64,000 nt of DNA from Sphingomonas sp. 32-62-10 (GTDB lineage Bacteria; Pseudomonadota; Alphaproteobacteria; Sphingomonadales; Sphingomonadaceae). Where the stretch lies: positions 201,962 through 265,961 of the forward strand of contig NCEE01000010.1 in assembly GCA_002280555.1 (NCBI GenBank). Reading direction: 5' to 3'. Positions 41,742 through 50,692 of the stretch are shown here, one piece after another. Position 1 is the first letter of the stretch. The number at the start of each line of letters is the position of its first letter. The notes under the pieces are model-generated. The model was not told the DNA's origin. It saw only the letters and a program-made list of their open reading frames with translations, and searched no databases. The translations under genes were made by a program, and so were the position numbers.

Positions 41742-42680
41742 TCAGCGGCGGCGGCGCGGCAGCGACACGCGCACTTCGCGATTGGCGAAATCGATGTCGA
41801 CCCGGCGGAACTGGCGCAGCGCATCCATGCCGAGCAACAATGCCGGTCGCTTGCGCAGGCCGAATACGGAAAACGGCGCGGCATCGCGAAATGCGACCGG
41901 CAGCGTCTGGAACACCACCCCGCCGATCGTCACATCTTTCACCACCGCATATTCGGCCTCCAGCTTGGCGCCCGTCACGCTGGTCAGCGTGATCATCGCC
42001 GATTGCTCGCGCTTGCCGCCGACCAGTTGAAGCATCGCCAGATTGCCCAGCGACACCGCTGTACCGGTATCGACAATCACCCGGATCCGCTTGCCCCGAA
42101 AATAGGCGTCGGTGACAACCAGCTGGCGGAACTGGCTGCGCGCCCGGATAACGATTTCGTCGGGGGTGTCGCCGAAATTGGCGGGCCGGGCCGACGCACC
42201 GACCAATCGCATCTCGTTCGCTTCAAAATCGATCCGAATCGCATGCCCGGCAAGCAGATCAAGCCCCAGCAACCCCGGTGCGCCGAGATCATAGCCACCA
42301 AAGGTCGGCGCCTCGATCCGCGCGATCTCGACGTTGCTCACCCGGAGTTGGGGCATCACTGCCGTGGTGGCGTTGACCGCACCGGTAATCGTCGTCACCC
42401 GCACCGTCTTGCCGCGCGCGAGTTTCAACAGCGCGGCCAGTTCGCTCGAAATCACCGATCGTTCGGCCCCGGTATCGATCGTGAACGGATAGGGCCCTTC
42501 GCCGCCGATCGTTACCGGCACCGTCATTCGCCCCGGAATGTCGCTGCCCAGTGCGATCACGCTTTCGGTGGTGAGGGGGGCGGGTCCCTGTGCTCGCACA
42601 TCGCTCGGCACAGGTTGGGCCCATGCCGGGCTGGATATCAGCAGCAATAGCAGGAACATCGGGCCGATCACGTTACGCAT
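41742..42680 (-). CDS. retropepsin-like aspartic protease, exported
   Basis: 312 residues from ATG 42680. Signal peptide MRNVIGPMFLLLLLISSPAW. Two D-T-G motifs are present, one per half: FTIDTGAERSVI (Asp69) and VIVDTGTAVSLG (Asp204), each followed by a hydrophobic-GG/LG element (GAPGLLGLDLL and ALLLGMDALR). The tandem arrangement could give a single-chain, pepsin-like enzyme. It lies just after lhr on the same strand. Substrate unknown. Confidence 0.85.
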   Translation of the reverse strand: MRNVIGPMFLLLLLISSPAWAQPVPSDVRAQGPAPLTTESVIALGSDIPGRMTVPVTIGGEGPYPFTIDTGAERSVISSELAALLKLARGKTVRVTTITGAVNATTAVMPQLRVSNVEIARIEAPTFGGYDLGAPGLLGLDLLAGHAIRIDFEANEMRLVGASARPANFGDTPDEIVIRARSQFRQLVVTDAYFRGKRIRVIVDTGTAVSLGNLAMLQLVGGKREQSAMITLTSVTGAKLEAEYAVVKDVTIGGVVFQTLPVAFRDAAPFSVFGLRKRPALLLGMDALRQFRRVDIDFANREVRVSLPRRRR

Positions 42681-42720
42681 GCCGCACGGAATATGCCTGC
42701 GCCTCTGTTTCGACAAGCGA

Positions 42721-45132
42721 TCAATCAAGCCGCATCGCCTCCACCGCCAGCGCCTCGGCCTCGATCAGCAACGCATCATCGGCCAGCCCCTGGGGCACGC
42801 TTTCCCGTCCGATCATCACCAGCACTGGCACCGCGAGCGGTGACACGCGGTCGAGCGCCACGTGCAACATCGTCCCCGCCGCGCGATCGAGCAGATCGGC
42901 AAGCCGCCCGACATCGGTCATCTTCGCGCGCGCATCGGCCCAGGCGGCCTTCAGCAATAGATGTTCAGGCTCATACCGGCGCAGCACGTCATAAATCAGG
43001 TCGGTCGAAAAGGTCACCTGTTTGCCGGTCTTGCGTTTGCCCGGCTGTTGCCGCTCGACCAGCCCACCGATCACCGCGACTTCGCGAAAGGCGCGCTTCA
43101 ACAGGTGCGAGCCTTGCACCCAGTCGACGAACTCATCCTCCAGGATGTCGGCGGAGAACAGTGCGGCGGGCTCCATCACCGGATCGAGCGAATAACAGGC
43201 CAGCGCATAATCATTCGCCACGAACCCCAGTGGCTTCAGCCCCAAGGTCTCCATTCGCCGGGTCAGCAACATGCCGAGCGACTGGTGCGCGTTCCACCCT
43301 TCGAAACAATAAGCGACCATGTAATGCCGCCCCTCATGCGGGAAGGTTTCGACCAGCAATTGCCCCGGCTGCGGCATGATCGATCGTTTCGACTGGATGT
43401 CGAGCCATTCGCGGACATCATCGGGAAAGCGGTGCCAGCCGCCGGGATCGGCGAGGAAACCTCGCACCCGGTTCGCCAGATTGGTGGTCAGCGGCATCCG
43501 CGCGCCGCCATAGCTGGGGATACGCGCTGGTCGGGAGGTGGCGCGGACGATCAGGTCCTCATTGTCGATCTTCTCGACCTCAAGGCTCATCCCGGCAAAA
43601 AAGAACGTGTCGCGGACTGACAAGGTCGCCGCGAACCCTTCCTCCACCCGCCCCAATTACCGCCCATTGCGGAACCGCACGCTCAGCATCGTCGCCTCGA
43701 CGATGATCCCGGCGTTCAGCCGGTGCTGCGCTATGAATTTGGGATGGCTGATGCGCCAGGTGCCATCGGGATCCCGCACCAGCCGCTTGAACTTGTCATA
43801 GGCTTTCAGCGCATAGCCGCCGTCGCTGATGAACCCCAGCACCCGGGCGAACTGATCATCGGTCAGCGCCGAATAGGGGAGCGCGGATCGCACCTCGGCC
43901 AGCATCGCCGCCTCGTCGAAGGGTGCTGCACAGGCGCAGGCCATGATATGCTGCGCCAGCACATCGAGCCCGCCTGCCCGAAAATCATCGGCGTCGAGCT
44001 CGCGGTCAGCCACCGCATCGAGTGCAGCGCGCGCCTCGAGATATTCGAAGCGATTGCCCGGCACGACGATCGCCTCGCTCGCCTCGTCGAGCCGGTGATT
44101 GGCGCGACCGATCCGCTGGAGCAGCCGTGATGCCCCCTTGGGCGCGCCCATCTGGATGACGCAATCGACGTCCCCCCAGTCGATGCCCATATCGAGGCTG
44201 GCGGTACAGACGAGACCGCGCAATTTACCGTCGGCCATCGCACTTTCCACCTTACGCCGCGCCTCAAGCGACAGCGATCCGTGGTGGATTCCGATCGGCA
44301 GCTGCAGATCGTTCGCCTTCCAAAGATCCTGAAAGATCAGCTCGGCGAGCGCGCGGGTGTTGCAGAAGACGAGCGTCGTCCGGTGCGTCTCGATCTCGGC
44401 GATCACCTGTTCGGCGGCATAGCGCCCCGAATGGCCCGACCAGGGCACGCGCCCTTGCGGCAACAGGATCGAGATATCGGGGTCCGCCCCCGGCTCCCCC
44501 TGCACCGTCGTCACCAAATCGATATCGCCATCGGGCGCGAGCCAGGCACGATAGCCATCGGGATCGGCCACGGTCGCCGATAGCGCCACGCGCCGCATCC
44601 CTGGCGATATCGCCTGCAGTCGCGCCATAGCGAGCGACAGCAGATCACCGCGCTTCTGCGTGGCAAAGGCGTGCACCTCATCGATCACGATCGTCTTCAG
44701 ATTGGCAAACATCAGGAACGAGTCGGGATAGCTGATCAGCAGAGACAGCGATTCAGGGGTGGTCAGCAGGATCTGCGGCGGCTTAATCCGCTGGCGCAGC
44801 TTGCGATCGCTTGGGGTATCACCGGTGCGCGTTTCGACCCGGATATCAAGCCCCATTTCCTCGATCGGCGTGATCAGGTTGCGCTGCACATCGACCGCAA
44901 GCGCCTTGAGCGGCGAGACGTAGAGCGTGTGCAGCCCCTCAGCGGGCGATTCGATCAGTTCGGCCAGGGTCGGCAAAAACCCCGCCAGCGTCTTCCCCGC
45001 CCCCGTCGGCGCGACGAGGAGCGCATGCCGACCGGCACGCCCCGCCGCGAGCATGTCGAGCTGGTGCCGCCGGGGCGCCCAACCTTTGTCCGCGAACCAG
45101 TCAGTCAAGGGTTGGGGCAGCGGCGGCATCAT
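42721..45132 (-). pseudogene. lhr: Lhr-type DNA helicase of ligase-associated set, interrupted by one stop
   Basis: 804 codons in one frame from ATG 45132 to TGA 42721, broken by TAA at 43657-43659 (after codon 491). The first part has the helicase motifs: APTGAGKTLAGF (Walker A), TTPESL, DEVHAF (motif II), ALSATVADP and QRIGRANHRLDEAS (motif VI). The second part contains the Lhr-core C-terminal region starting LGRVEEGFAATLSVRDTFFFAGM, and continues in the same frame straight after the stop. A single base change (for example AAA to TAA) would explain it. Either the gene is inactive, or there is a sequence error; read-through is less likely. Lhr unwinds DNA in the ligase-associated repair set. 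Confidence 0.88.
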
Positions 45133-45198
45133 CCGGCTTGTATAGGCAGCTGGCGGCGGCGTACCACTGGCTGCGGTGCAAGACCTGGGGGCATTTCA

Positions 45199-45615
45199 AT
45201 GACCGGACGTTTCCTGATCCGCGCGATCGGCCTCGCGCTACTGGCGCTAGCGCTCGGTGTTATCTTCGTTGTCATCTGGGTGACGATCTATTCCGAGATG
45301 ATCGATCCAGGCCGGGGGGAAAGTTTTTATCAGGCCTATGCCATGCGTATCGCGCCGGTCATCGGCATCGCCAGCGGCATCCCGCTGCTCTTCACTGGCG
45401 GCTGGCTGGCGGCGCGACGTCGCGGAGAGCTGCCGGGCTGGCAAGCAGGCGCGGCGGTGGGCATCGCTTATGCCGTGATCGATCTGCCGCTGATCGCGGC
45501 ACTGGCAGGCGGGGCGATTCCCTGGGGCTATGTCGCGCTGTCCTACGGCACGAAGATCGCCGCAGCGGCAGCAGGCGGCCGGGCATCAGCGCGAATGGCT
45601 TCGGCGAACGACTGA
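45199..45615 (+). CDS. small membrane protein, unknown
   Basis: 138 residues with four hydrophobic segments (LIRAIGLALLALALGVIFVVIW, IAPVIGIASGIPLLFTGGWLA, AAVGIAYAVIDLPLIAAL, YVALSYGTKIAAAAAGG). No family recognised. GGGGG lies before ATG 45199; longer frames upstream are antisense to lhr. It is divergent from lhr. Confidence 0.75.
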   Translation: MTGRFLIRAIGLALLALALGVIFVVIWVTIYSEMIDPGRGESFYQAYAMRIAPVIGIASGIPLLFTGGWLAARRRGELPGWQAGAAVGIAYAVIDLPLIAALAGGAIPWGYVALSYGTKIAAAAAGGRASARMASAND

Positions 45616-45743
45616 TCAAACGGGATTGCCGTTTGTTTCCGCCATAAGCACCTGCTTGTCTCGCCGCACCTAAGCCAATCGCCAATGGCATGGCCATGCC
45701 ATCGCCGACATCTCCTAGGCACCTCAAGCAAGGGAGATGTTTC

Positions 45744-46007
45744 ATGTCTACACCAACGTTCACCACGCTCGCGACCAGCCTTTTCGCCCTCATGCTCGCC
45801 GTGCCAGCGGCAGCCGAAGAAGCAAAATCGACGCCGACAGCCAAGCCGTCCACTGCCACTGCCGCCACGGTAAACCGCGCCAAGCCCCCGCGGCACGCAA
45901 AGCAACAGCGGAAGCGCCACGAGCATGAACGCAACGAGCGGCACCACGAGCGTTCCGAAGGTCAGACCGATGATCGGTTGGGGAGCGATAACGATGACCG
46001 CGATTGA
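45744..46007 (+). CDS. small exported His/Arg-rich protein
   Basis: 87 residues. A signal peptide (TTLATSLFALMLAVPAAAEE) is followed by a Thr/Ala/Pro-rich part and a highly charged tail (RHAKQQRKRHEHERNERHHE, then DDRLGSDNDDRD) with many histidines. GGGAG lies six to seven bases before the ATG. Its end overlaps the cytochrome b561 start by 14 bases, so the two are coupled. The His-rich tail might bind metal or heme; this is only a guess. A minus-strand frame over the same bases lacks any recognisable content. Confidence 0.65.
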   Translation: MSTPTFTTLATSLFALMLAVPAAAEEAKSTPTAKPSTATAATVNRAKPPRHAKQQRKRHEHERNERHHERSEGQTDDRLGSDNDDRD

Positions 46008-46611
46008 AGCCCGCCCCCGGCGGTGGGACGCGGTCGTTCAAGTAACCCACTGGTCGATCGCGGCGGCGATTCTGGTCAATGCGCTGATCGTCGAGGAAGG
46101 ATCGGGCGCGCATGTCTGGGTCGGCTATGCGCTGGCTGCTATTCTGGCGGTGCGGCTGATCTGGGGATTGATCGGGCCCAAGGCAGCGCGCTTCACTGCC
46201 TTTCCGCCCCGCCCCGGGCGGGCGGTGGCGCATATCGGGGATATCGTCGCGGGCCGAAAGCCCGTCCATGCTTCGCACAACCCGTTGGGGGCGTTGATGG
46301 TCTATGCGATCTGGGGCACGCTTGGGGTGGTAATCGCAAGCGGCATCGCGATGGCCGGGCTTCCCGACACTGCTACGCTGCGGACGATTGCGTCACCCAG
46401 CGCAATGGTCGCAACCGAGTCGGGCGATGAAGCAGGCGAGCGCGAAGGCAGCGAACAGGGCGAAGGCCAGGAAGAGCTGCTGGAAGAGGTTCATGAAATG
46501 GCGGTCAACGTGCTTTACCTGTTGATCCTTCTCCACATCGCCGGCGTCATCTTCGAAAGTCGGCGGAGCGGACGCCATATCGTGATGGCGATGATACCGG
46601 GGCCACGCTAA
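45994..46611 (+). CDS. cytochrome b561-family protein
   Basis: 205 residues with four membrane helices: WDAVVQVTHWSIAAAILVNAL, HVWVGYALAAILAVRLIWGLIG, NPLGALMVYAIWGTLGVVIASG and VLYLLILLHIAGVIFES. Histidines in helices 1, 2 and 4 could hold two b hemes, as in bacterial b561. An unusual acidic loop (SGDEAGEREGSEQGEGQEEL) lies between helices 3 and 4. It would pass electrons between the quinone pool and a periplasmic partner. It overlaps the His-rich protein and precedes a membrane-bound LuxR protein by nine bases. Confidence 0.85.
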   Translation: MTAIEARPRRWDAVVQVTHWSIAAAILVNALIVEEGSGAHVWVGYALAAILAVRLIWGLIGPKAARFTAFPPRPGRAVAHIGDIVAGRKPVHASHNPLGALMVYAIWGTLGVVIASGIAMAGLPDTATLRTIASPSAMVATESGDEAGEREGSEQGEGQEELLEEVHEMAVNVLYLLILLHIAGVIFESRRSGRHIVMAMIPGPR

Positions 46612-46620
46612 GCGTTGGCG

Positions 46621-47109
46621 ATGATCGACCGACGGCGCGCGCTCAAACGCAGGACCATGATAACGGTGGTTGTCGTGGTCCTGCAGCTGCTCGCCACGTT
46701 CTTCTTTTTGGGCGATGTTGTCGGCGACTGGCGCGGGGAACGGATCAGCGCGCACCTGATGATCGAAGCAGCGGTTTCGATCGCGCTGCTCGCCGGGGTC
46801 GTGTTCGGCGCACTGCAAATACACTGGCTGATCCGGCAAGCCCGGCATGACGAAACCGCTGTGGCGACGGCGCGCGGCGCGATGGCCAATTTGATCCGAC
46901 TGCGTTTTGCCGAGTGGCGGCTGACGGCTGCCGAAGCCGATGTCGCATTGTTTGCGTTGAAAGGCTGCGACATTGCCGAAATTGCCGCGCTCAGGGCAAC
47001 CGCAGCCGGCACCGTTCGCGCGCAGTTGACCAACGTGTACGCCAAGGCCGGGGTAAAGTCGCAGGTGGGTCTGATCGCGCAGTTCACTGAAGATTTGGTC
47101 GATCGCTGA
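46621..47109 (+). CDS. membrane-anchored LuxR-type regulator
   Basis: 162 residues. Two membrane helices (VVVVVLQLLATFFFLGDVV and IEAAVSIALLAGVVFGALQI) come first, then a LuxR-type helix-turn-helix at the C-terminus: RFAEWRLTAAEADVALFALKGCDIAEIAALRATAAGTVRAQLTNVYAKAGVKSQVGLIA. It contains no sensor domain outside the membrane. Nine bases after cytochrome b561 in the same direction, so it may report redox or membrane state to gene expression. Upstream TTG 46615 is possible, ATG 46621 preferred. Confidence 0.85.
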   Translation: MIDRRRALKRRTMITVVVVVLQLLATFFFLGDVVGDWRGERISAHLMIEAAVSIALLAGVVFGALQIHWLIRQARHDETAVATARGAMANLIRLRFAEWRLTAAEADVALFALKGCDIAEIAALRATAAGTVRAQLTNVYAKAGVKSQVGLIAQFTEDLVDR

Positions 47110-47162
47110 TTCGCGGTCGGTGGCGGTTGTAACCATTCGCCATCCCGCCCCATATCCCCGCA

Positions 47163-48161
47163 ATGACCAAACTCGGCGACTGGATCGAACCGCACCCCCA
47201 CGGCATCTACGTGCCTGCCGCCGATGTGTGGATCGATCCGTCGCGCCCTTCGCCCCGAGCGCTCGTGACGCACGGCCATGCCGATCATGCGCGCGGCGGC
47301 CACGGCGCGGTGTGGGCGACGCCCGCGACGCTGGCGATCATGGGCGTACGCTACGGCCCGCAGGCGGGTACTGACGTGGCTTACGGCGAGCAGCTGACCT
47401 TCGGCGATGTCGGCGTGCGTTTTGTTCCCGCCGGCCATGTGCTCGGCTCGGCGCAGATCGTGCTTGAGCATCGCGGCGAGACGGTGATCGTCTCGGGTGA
47501 TTACAAGCGCCGCGCCGACCCGACCTGTGCGCCGTTCGAACCCGTCAAATGCGATGTCTTCATTACCGAGGCGACGTTCGGCCTGCCCGTTTTCCGTCAT
47601 CCCGACACGCCAGGCGAGATCGCGAAACTACTCGCCGCACTCCACGCCAACCCCGAACGCTGCGTACTGGTGGGGGCCTATGCGCTTGGCAAGGCGCAGC
47701 GCGTGATCCGCGAGCTGCGTGACGCGGGGCATCAAGACCCCATTTATATCCACGGTGCGATGCAGAAGCTGTGCGACCTCTATGTCGCGCACGGCGTCGA
47801 TCTGGGCGAGCTGCGTCCGGCAACGGTGGCAAACAAGGCCGAGATGGCGGGGCACATCATCGTCGCGCCGCCATCGGCATTGCAGGACCGCTGGTCGCGG
47901 CGGCTGCCCGATCCGATCACCGCGATGGCGAGCGGCTGGATGCGGGTGCGCCAGCGTGCCGTACAACGCGGAGTCGAGCTGCCGCTGATCCTCTCCGATC
48001 ATGCCGATTGGGATGAGCTGACCGATACCCTGACCGAAATAGCGCCCAAGGAAGTGTGGGTAACGCATGGCCGCGAGGAGGCACTGGTGCACTGGTGCAT
48101 GACTCGCCAGATCAAGGCGCGCGCGCTGGCGCTCAGCGGCTATGAGGACGAGGACGATTGA
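47163..48161 (+). CDS. ligase-associated DNA exonuclease (MBL fold)
   Basis: 332 residues. MBL/beta-CASP-type exonuclease: LVTHGHADHARGGHG, VPAGHVLGSAQIVLEH, VIVSGDYKRRADPT, EATFGLPVFRHP, LILSDHADWDEL and VWVTHGREEAL. This is the archaeal Artemis-like exonuclease encoded with LigC-type ligases. It trims DNA ends before ligation. The ATP-dependent ligase itself is 7 kb away (55103-56707, opposite strand), and pdeM and lhr are also in the window. The stop overlaps the TTG of the next gene (TTGA). Confidence 0.93.
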   Translation: MTKLGDWIEPHPHGIYVPAADVWIDPSRPSPRALVTHGHADHARGGHGAVWATPATLAIMGVRYGPQAGTDVAYGEQLTFGDVGVRFVPAGHVLGSAQIVLEHRGETVIVSGDYKRRADPTCAPFEPVKCDVFITEATFGLPVFRHPDTPGEIAKLLAALHANPERCVLVGAYALGKAQRVIRELRDAGHQDPIYIHGAMQKLCDLYVAHGVDLGELRPATVANKAEMAGHIIVAPPSALQDRWSRRLPDPITAMASGWMRVRQRAVQRGVELPLILSDHADWDELTDTLTEIAPKEVWVTHGREEALVHWCMTRQIKARALALSGYEDEDD

Positions 48162-48763
48162 AGGACGACTATGAACGCGTGGAGGTGACCAGTCGGGCCG
48201 ACTGGCGCGCCTGGCTTGCCGCCAACCACGGCCAGGCAACGCCGATCTGGCTCGTCACCTACAAGCAGGCGGCGGGCGATCGGTACCTGCCCTATGGAGC
48301 GATCGTTGAGGAGGCACTGTGTTTCGGCTGGATCGACAGCCTGCCGCGCAAGCTCGATGATCTGCGCACGATGCTGTTGCTCAGTCCCCGCAAGCCGGGG
48401 AGCGGTTGGTCTGCCGCCAATCGCGAACGGGCCGAACGGCTGATTGCAGATGGGCAGATGGCAGCAGCGGGGCTGGCGATCGTGGTGGCGGCGCGGGCGG
48501 ACGGCTCCTGGGATCGGTTAAGGGCGCCCGAAACCGGCGAACCACCCGCCGATCTGGCGGCGGCACTGGCAGCGGCCGGCGCAGACAAGGGCTTTACGGC
48601 GCTGTCGCTCGCGACACGTAAGCGCTGCCTGGAATTTTTGGAGTCTGCCCGACGGGCGGAAACGCGCGCGGCGCGGATCGCCAAGATTGTGGCAGGCGCG
48701 CAGGCGGGGGTTGATCCGCTGGCGTGGCGGCCGAAGGCTCAGGCGACCGATGCGATCCGCTGA
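48158..48763 (+). CDS. YdeI/OmpD-associated family protein
   Basis: 201 residues if the TTG at 48158 is used. EVTSRADWRAWLAANHGQATPIWLVTYK, YGAIVEEALCFGWIDSLPRKLDD, LLLSPRKPGSGWSAANRERAERLIADGQM and the final AKIVAGAQAGVDPL match the YdeI family, of unknown role. The frame overlaps the exonuclease stop; TTG 48158 and GTG 48179 are both possible starts. Its end overlaps the convergent next gene by 25 bases. Confidence 0.85.
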   Translation: MKDDYERVEVTSRADWRAWLAANHGQATPIWLVTYKQAAGDRYLPYGAIVEEALCFGWIDSLPRKLDDLRTMLLLSPRKPGSGWSAANRERAERLIADGQMAAAGLAIVVAARADGSWDRLRAPETGEPPADLAAALAAAGADKGFTALSLATRKRCLEFLESARRAETRAARIAKIVAGAQAGVDPLAWRPKAQATDAIR

Positions 48764-49134
48764 TCATCCTCAGCGAGCAGCCACTCTTCAGCTTCCACGG
48801 GATCGGTGAAGCATTGCGCGGTGCGCGACCCGATCGCCCGCATCAACTGCATCCGCGCAAGCGACGAGGCGACGACAAAGGCAAGCTTGCGCGAGCGATA
48901 GGAGGGATCAGCAAGCATCCCGTGAAACTGCGCCACCATCTCCTGCGACTGGATACCGATTTCGCGGGTATCTGCGAGCGACAGATGCTGGTTGGGCCCG
49001 CAGCGCAACTGCTGGTGCACAATCCGCCGCTCATCCTTGAAGGCCTGAAGCGCAGCGGGGGTGAAGAATCCCTTGAGTTTGATCTTCACGAGATCACGGG
49101 CGGGATCAGCCTGGATAGAAAAGAAAGCGTTCAT
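48739..49134 (-). CDS. STAS/SpoIIAA-like protein, unknown
   Basis: 131 residues from ATG 49134. FSIQADPARDLVKIKLKGFFTPAALQAFKDERR suggests a small alpha/beta STAS-like domain similar to SpoIIAA-like proteins, followed by a SYRSRKLAFVVASSLARMQLMRAIGS helix. It follows rpoN by 53 bases on the same strand. In many proteobacteria hpf and ptsN follow rpoN instead, so this neighbour is different from the usual one. Function unknown. Confidence 0.7.
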   Translation of the reverse strand: MNAFFSIQADPARDLVKIKLKGFFTPAALQAFKDERRIVHQQLRCGPNQHLSLADTREIGIQSQEMVAQFHGMLADPSYRSRKLAFVVASSLARMQLMRAIGSRTAQCFTDPVEAEEWLLAEDDQRIASVA

Positions 49135-49187
49135 GCGGTGCCAGATAAGGCCAATTTGTTGCCAAATCGCAAAAGGGGGCACCGTTA

Positions 49188-50687
49188 TCAGGCGCCTTCA
49201 AGTGCCTTTGCGCGGCGACGCTGCACTGAACTGCCGATGCCCAGCGCCTCTCGGTATTTGGCCACAGTCCGCCGGGCGATATCGAACCCCTTCTCTTTCA
49301 GCAGATCGACAAGAGTATCGTCGGAGAGGATCGACTTGGCATCCTCCTGCGCAATCAGTGATTTGATCGCGTTCTTCACCGCCTCTGCCGACACCGCATC
49401 ACCGCCATCGGCGGACTGGATCGCGCTGGTGAAGAAATATTTGAGCTCGTACAGCCCCCGGTCGCAGCTGAGATATTTGTTGCTGGTTACCCGACTGACG
49501 GTCGATTCGTGCATTTCGATCGCATCGGCGACCTGGCGCAACGTCATGGGCCGCAGATGGGCGACGCCGTTGACGAAGAACGCTTCCTGCTGCTTCACGA
49601 TCTCGGTCGCGACCTTGATGATCGTGCGCTGGCGCTGGTCGAGCGCCTTGACCAGCCAGTTTGCGCTGGCGAGCATGTCCGATAGCCAGGCCTTGCTGTT
49701 CTTGTCCTGCGCGCCCGTTGCGAGCTCGGTATAATAGCTGCGGTTGACGAGCAGCCGGGGGAGCGTGGCGGCGTTGATTTCGATCGCCCAGCCGCCCTTG
49801 CGCCGAGCAATGAAGATATCGGGCACCACCGCCTGGGCGGGTTCCCCGCCATAGCGACAGCCGGGTTTGGGATCATAATCGCGCAGCTCGCGGATCATGT
49901 CGGCCATGTCCTCGTCATCGACGGCGCAGAGCCGCTTGAGCCGCCCCAATTCGCCGCGGGCCAGCAGATCGAGATTGTCGATCAGCCGCGCCATCGCCGG
50001 ATCATAGCGATCGGCCTCCTTGGCCTGCAGCGCGAGGCACTCGGCCAGATTACGCGCACCCACCCCGGTCGGATCGAAAGTCTGGATGACGCCGAGCACG
50101 GCCTCCACCCGCGCCAGCGGCACGCCAAGCCGATTGGCGACCTCCAGCAAGGGCACCGTCAGATACCCGCATTCATCGATCTGATCGATCAGGTGGGCGG
50201 CGATGAACGAATCGGTACCGCTAAGCACTGGCCCTGCCTGGGCGAGCAGATGATCGGCCAGGTTGGTGTCAGCGGCGGCAAAACTGTCAAAATCGGGGCC
50301 GTCCTCCCCCGCCATGCCGCTGCCGCTCGCGCCGTTCAGCCCGAGCGACCCATCCATCCCGGCGCCATCGGAAGCGCTGTCATGGTGGAAAGTCTCGGCC
50401 GTGAAATCGACATCGAGCGACGCTTCGCCGGCATGGTCACCGCCCAGGATCAGCTCATCAGCGCTGGCCGGTTCGCTTGGCAGTTCAGGTGCTGGCTCCC
50501 GGTCGATCGTCGGTCCATCATCATCGGGCGCGCTGGCATCCAGCAGCGGGTTGCGCTCAATCTCTTCCGCGATGAAACCCTCAACCTCGAGGTTGGACAG
50601 CGCCAGCAGCCGGATGGCCTGCTGCAGCTGGGGGGTCATCACCAGCGATTGCGACTGGCGCAGATCGAGGCGCGGGCCTAACCCCAT
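49188..50687 (-). CDS. rpoN: RNA polymerase sigma-54 factor
   Basis: 499 residues. The Gln-rich activator-interacting region (LDLRQSQSLVMTPQLQQAIRLLALSN) is followed by an acidic region II, a core-binding region (ADHLLAQAG...AAHLIDQIDECGYL, GVGARNLAECLALQAKE), a helix-turn-helix (MTLRQVADAIEMHESTVSRVTSNKYL) and the RpoN box ARRTVAKYREAL near the C-terminus. It directs RNA polymerase to -24/-12 promoters and needs AAA+ activators. It follows lptB by five bases. Confidence 0.97.
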   Translation of the reverse strand: MGLGPRLDLRQSQSLVMTPQLQQAIRLLALSNLEVEGFIAEEIERNPLLDASAPDDDGPTIDREPAPELPSEPASADELILGGDHAGEASLDVDFTAETFHHDSASDGAGMDGSLGLNGASGSGMAGEDGPDFDSFAAADTNLADHLLAQAGPVLSGTDSFIAAHLIDQIDECGYLTVPLLEVANRLGVPLARVEAVLGVIQTFDPTGVGARNLAECLALQAKEADRYDPAMARLIDNLDLLARGELGRLKRLCAVDDEDMADMIRELRDYDPKPGCRYGGEPAQAVVPDIFIARRKGGWAIEINAATLPRLLVNRSYYTELATGAQDKNSKAWLSDMLASANWLVKALDQRQRTIIKVATEIVKQQEAFFVNGVAHLRPMTLRQVADAIEMHESTVSRVTSNKYLSCDRGLYELKYFFTSAIQSADGGDAVSAEAVKNAIKSLIAQEDAKSILSDDTLVDLLKEKGFDIARRTVAKYREALGIGSSVQRRRAKALEGA

Positions 50688-50692
50688 CGCAG

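Noticed and set aside
45543..45947. 134-codon minus-strand frame over the His-rich protein
   Set aside because: Cys/Arg-rich without a ribosome-binding site or motif; the plus-strand frame has a signal peptide, ribosome-binding site and operon context.
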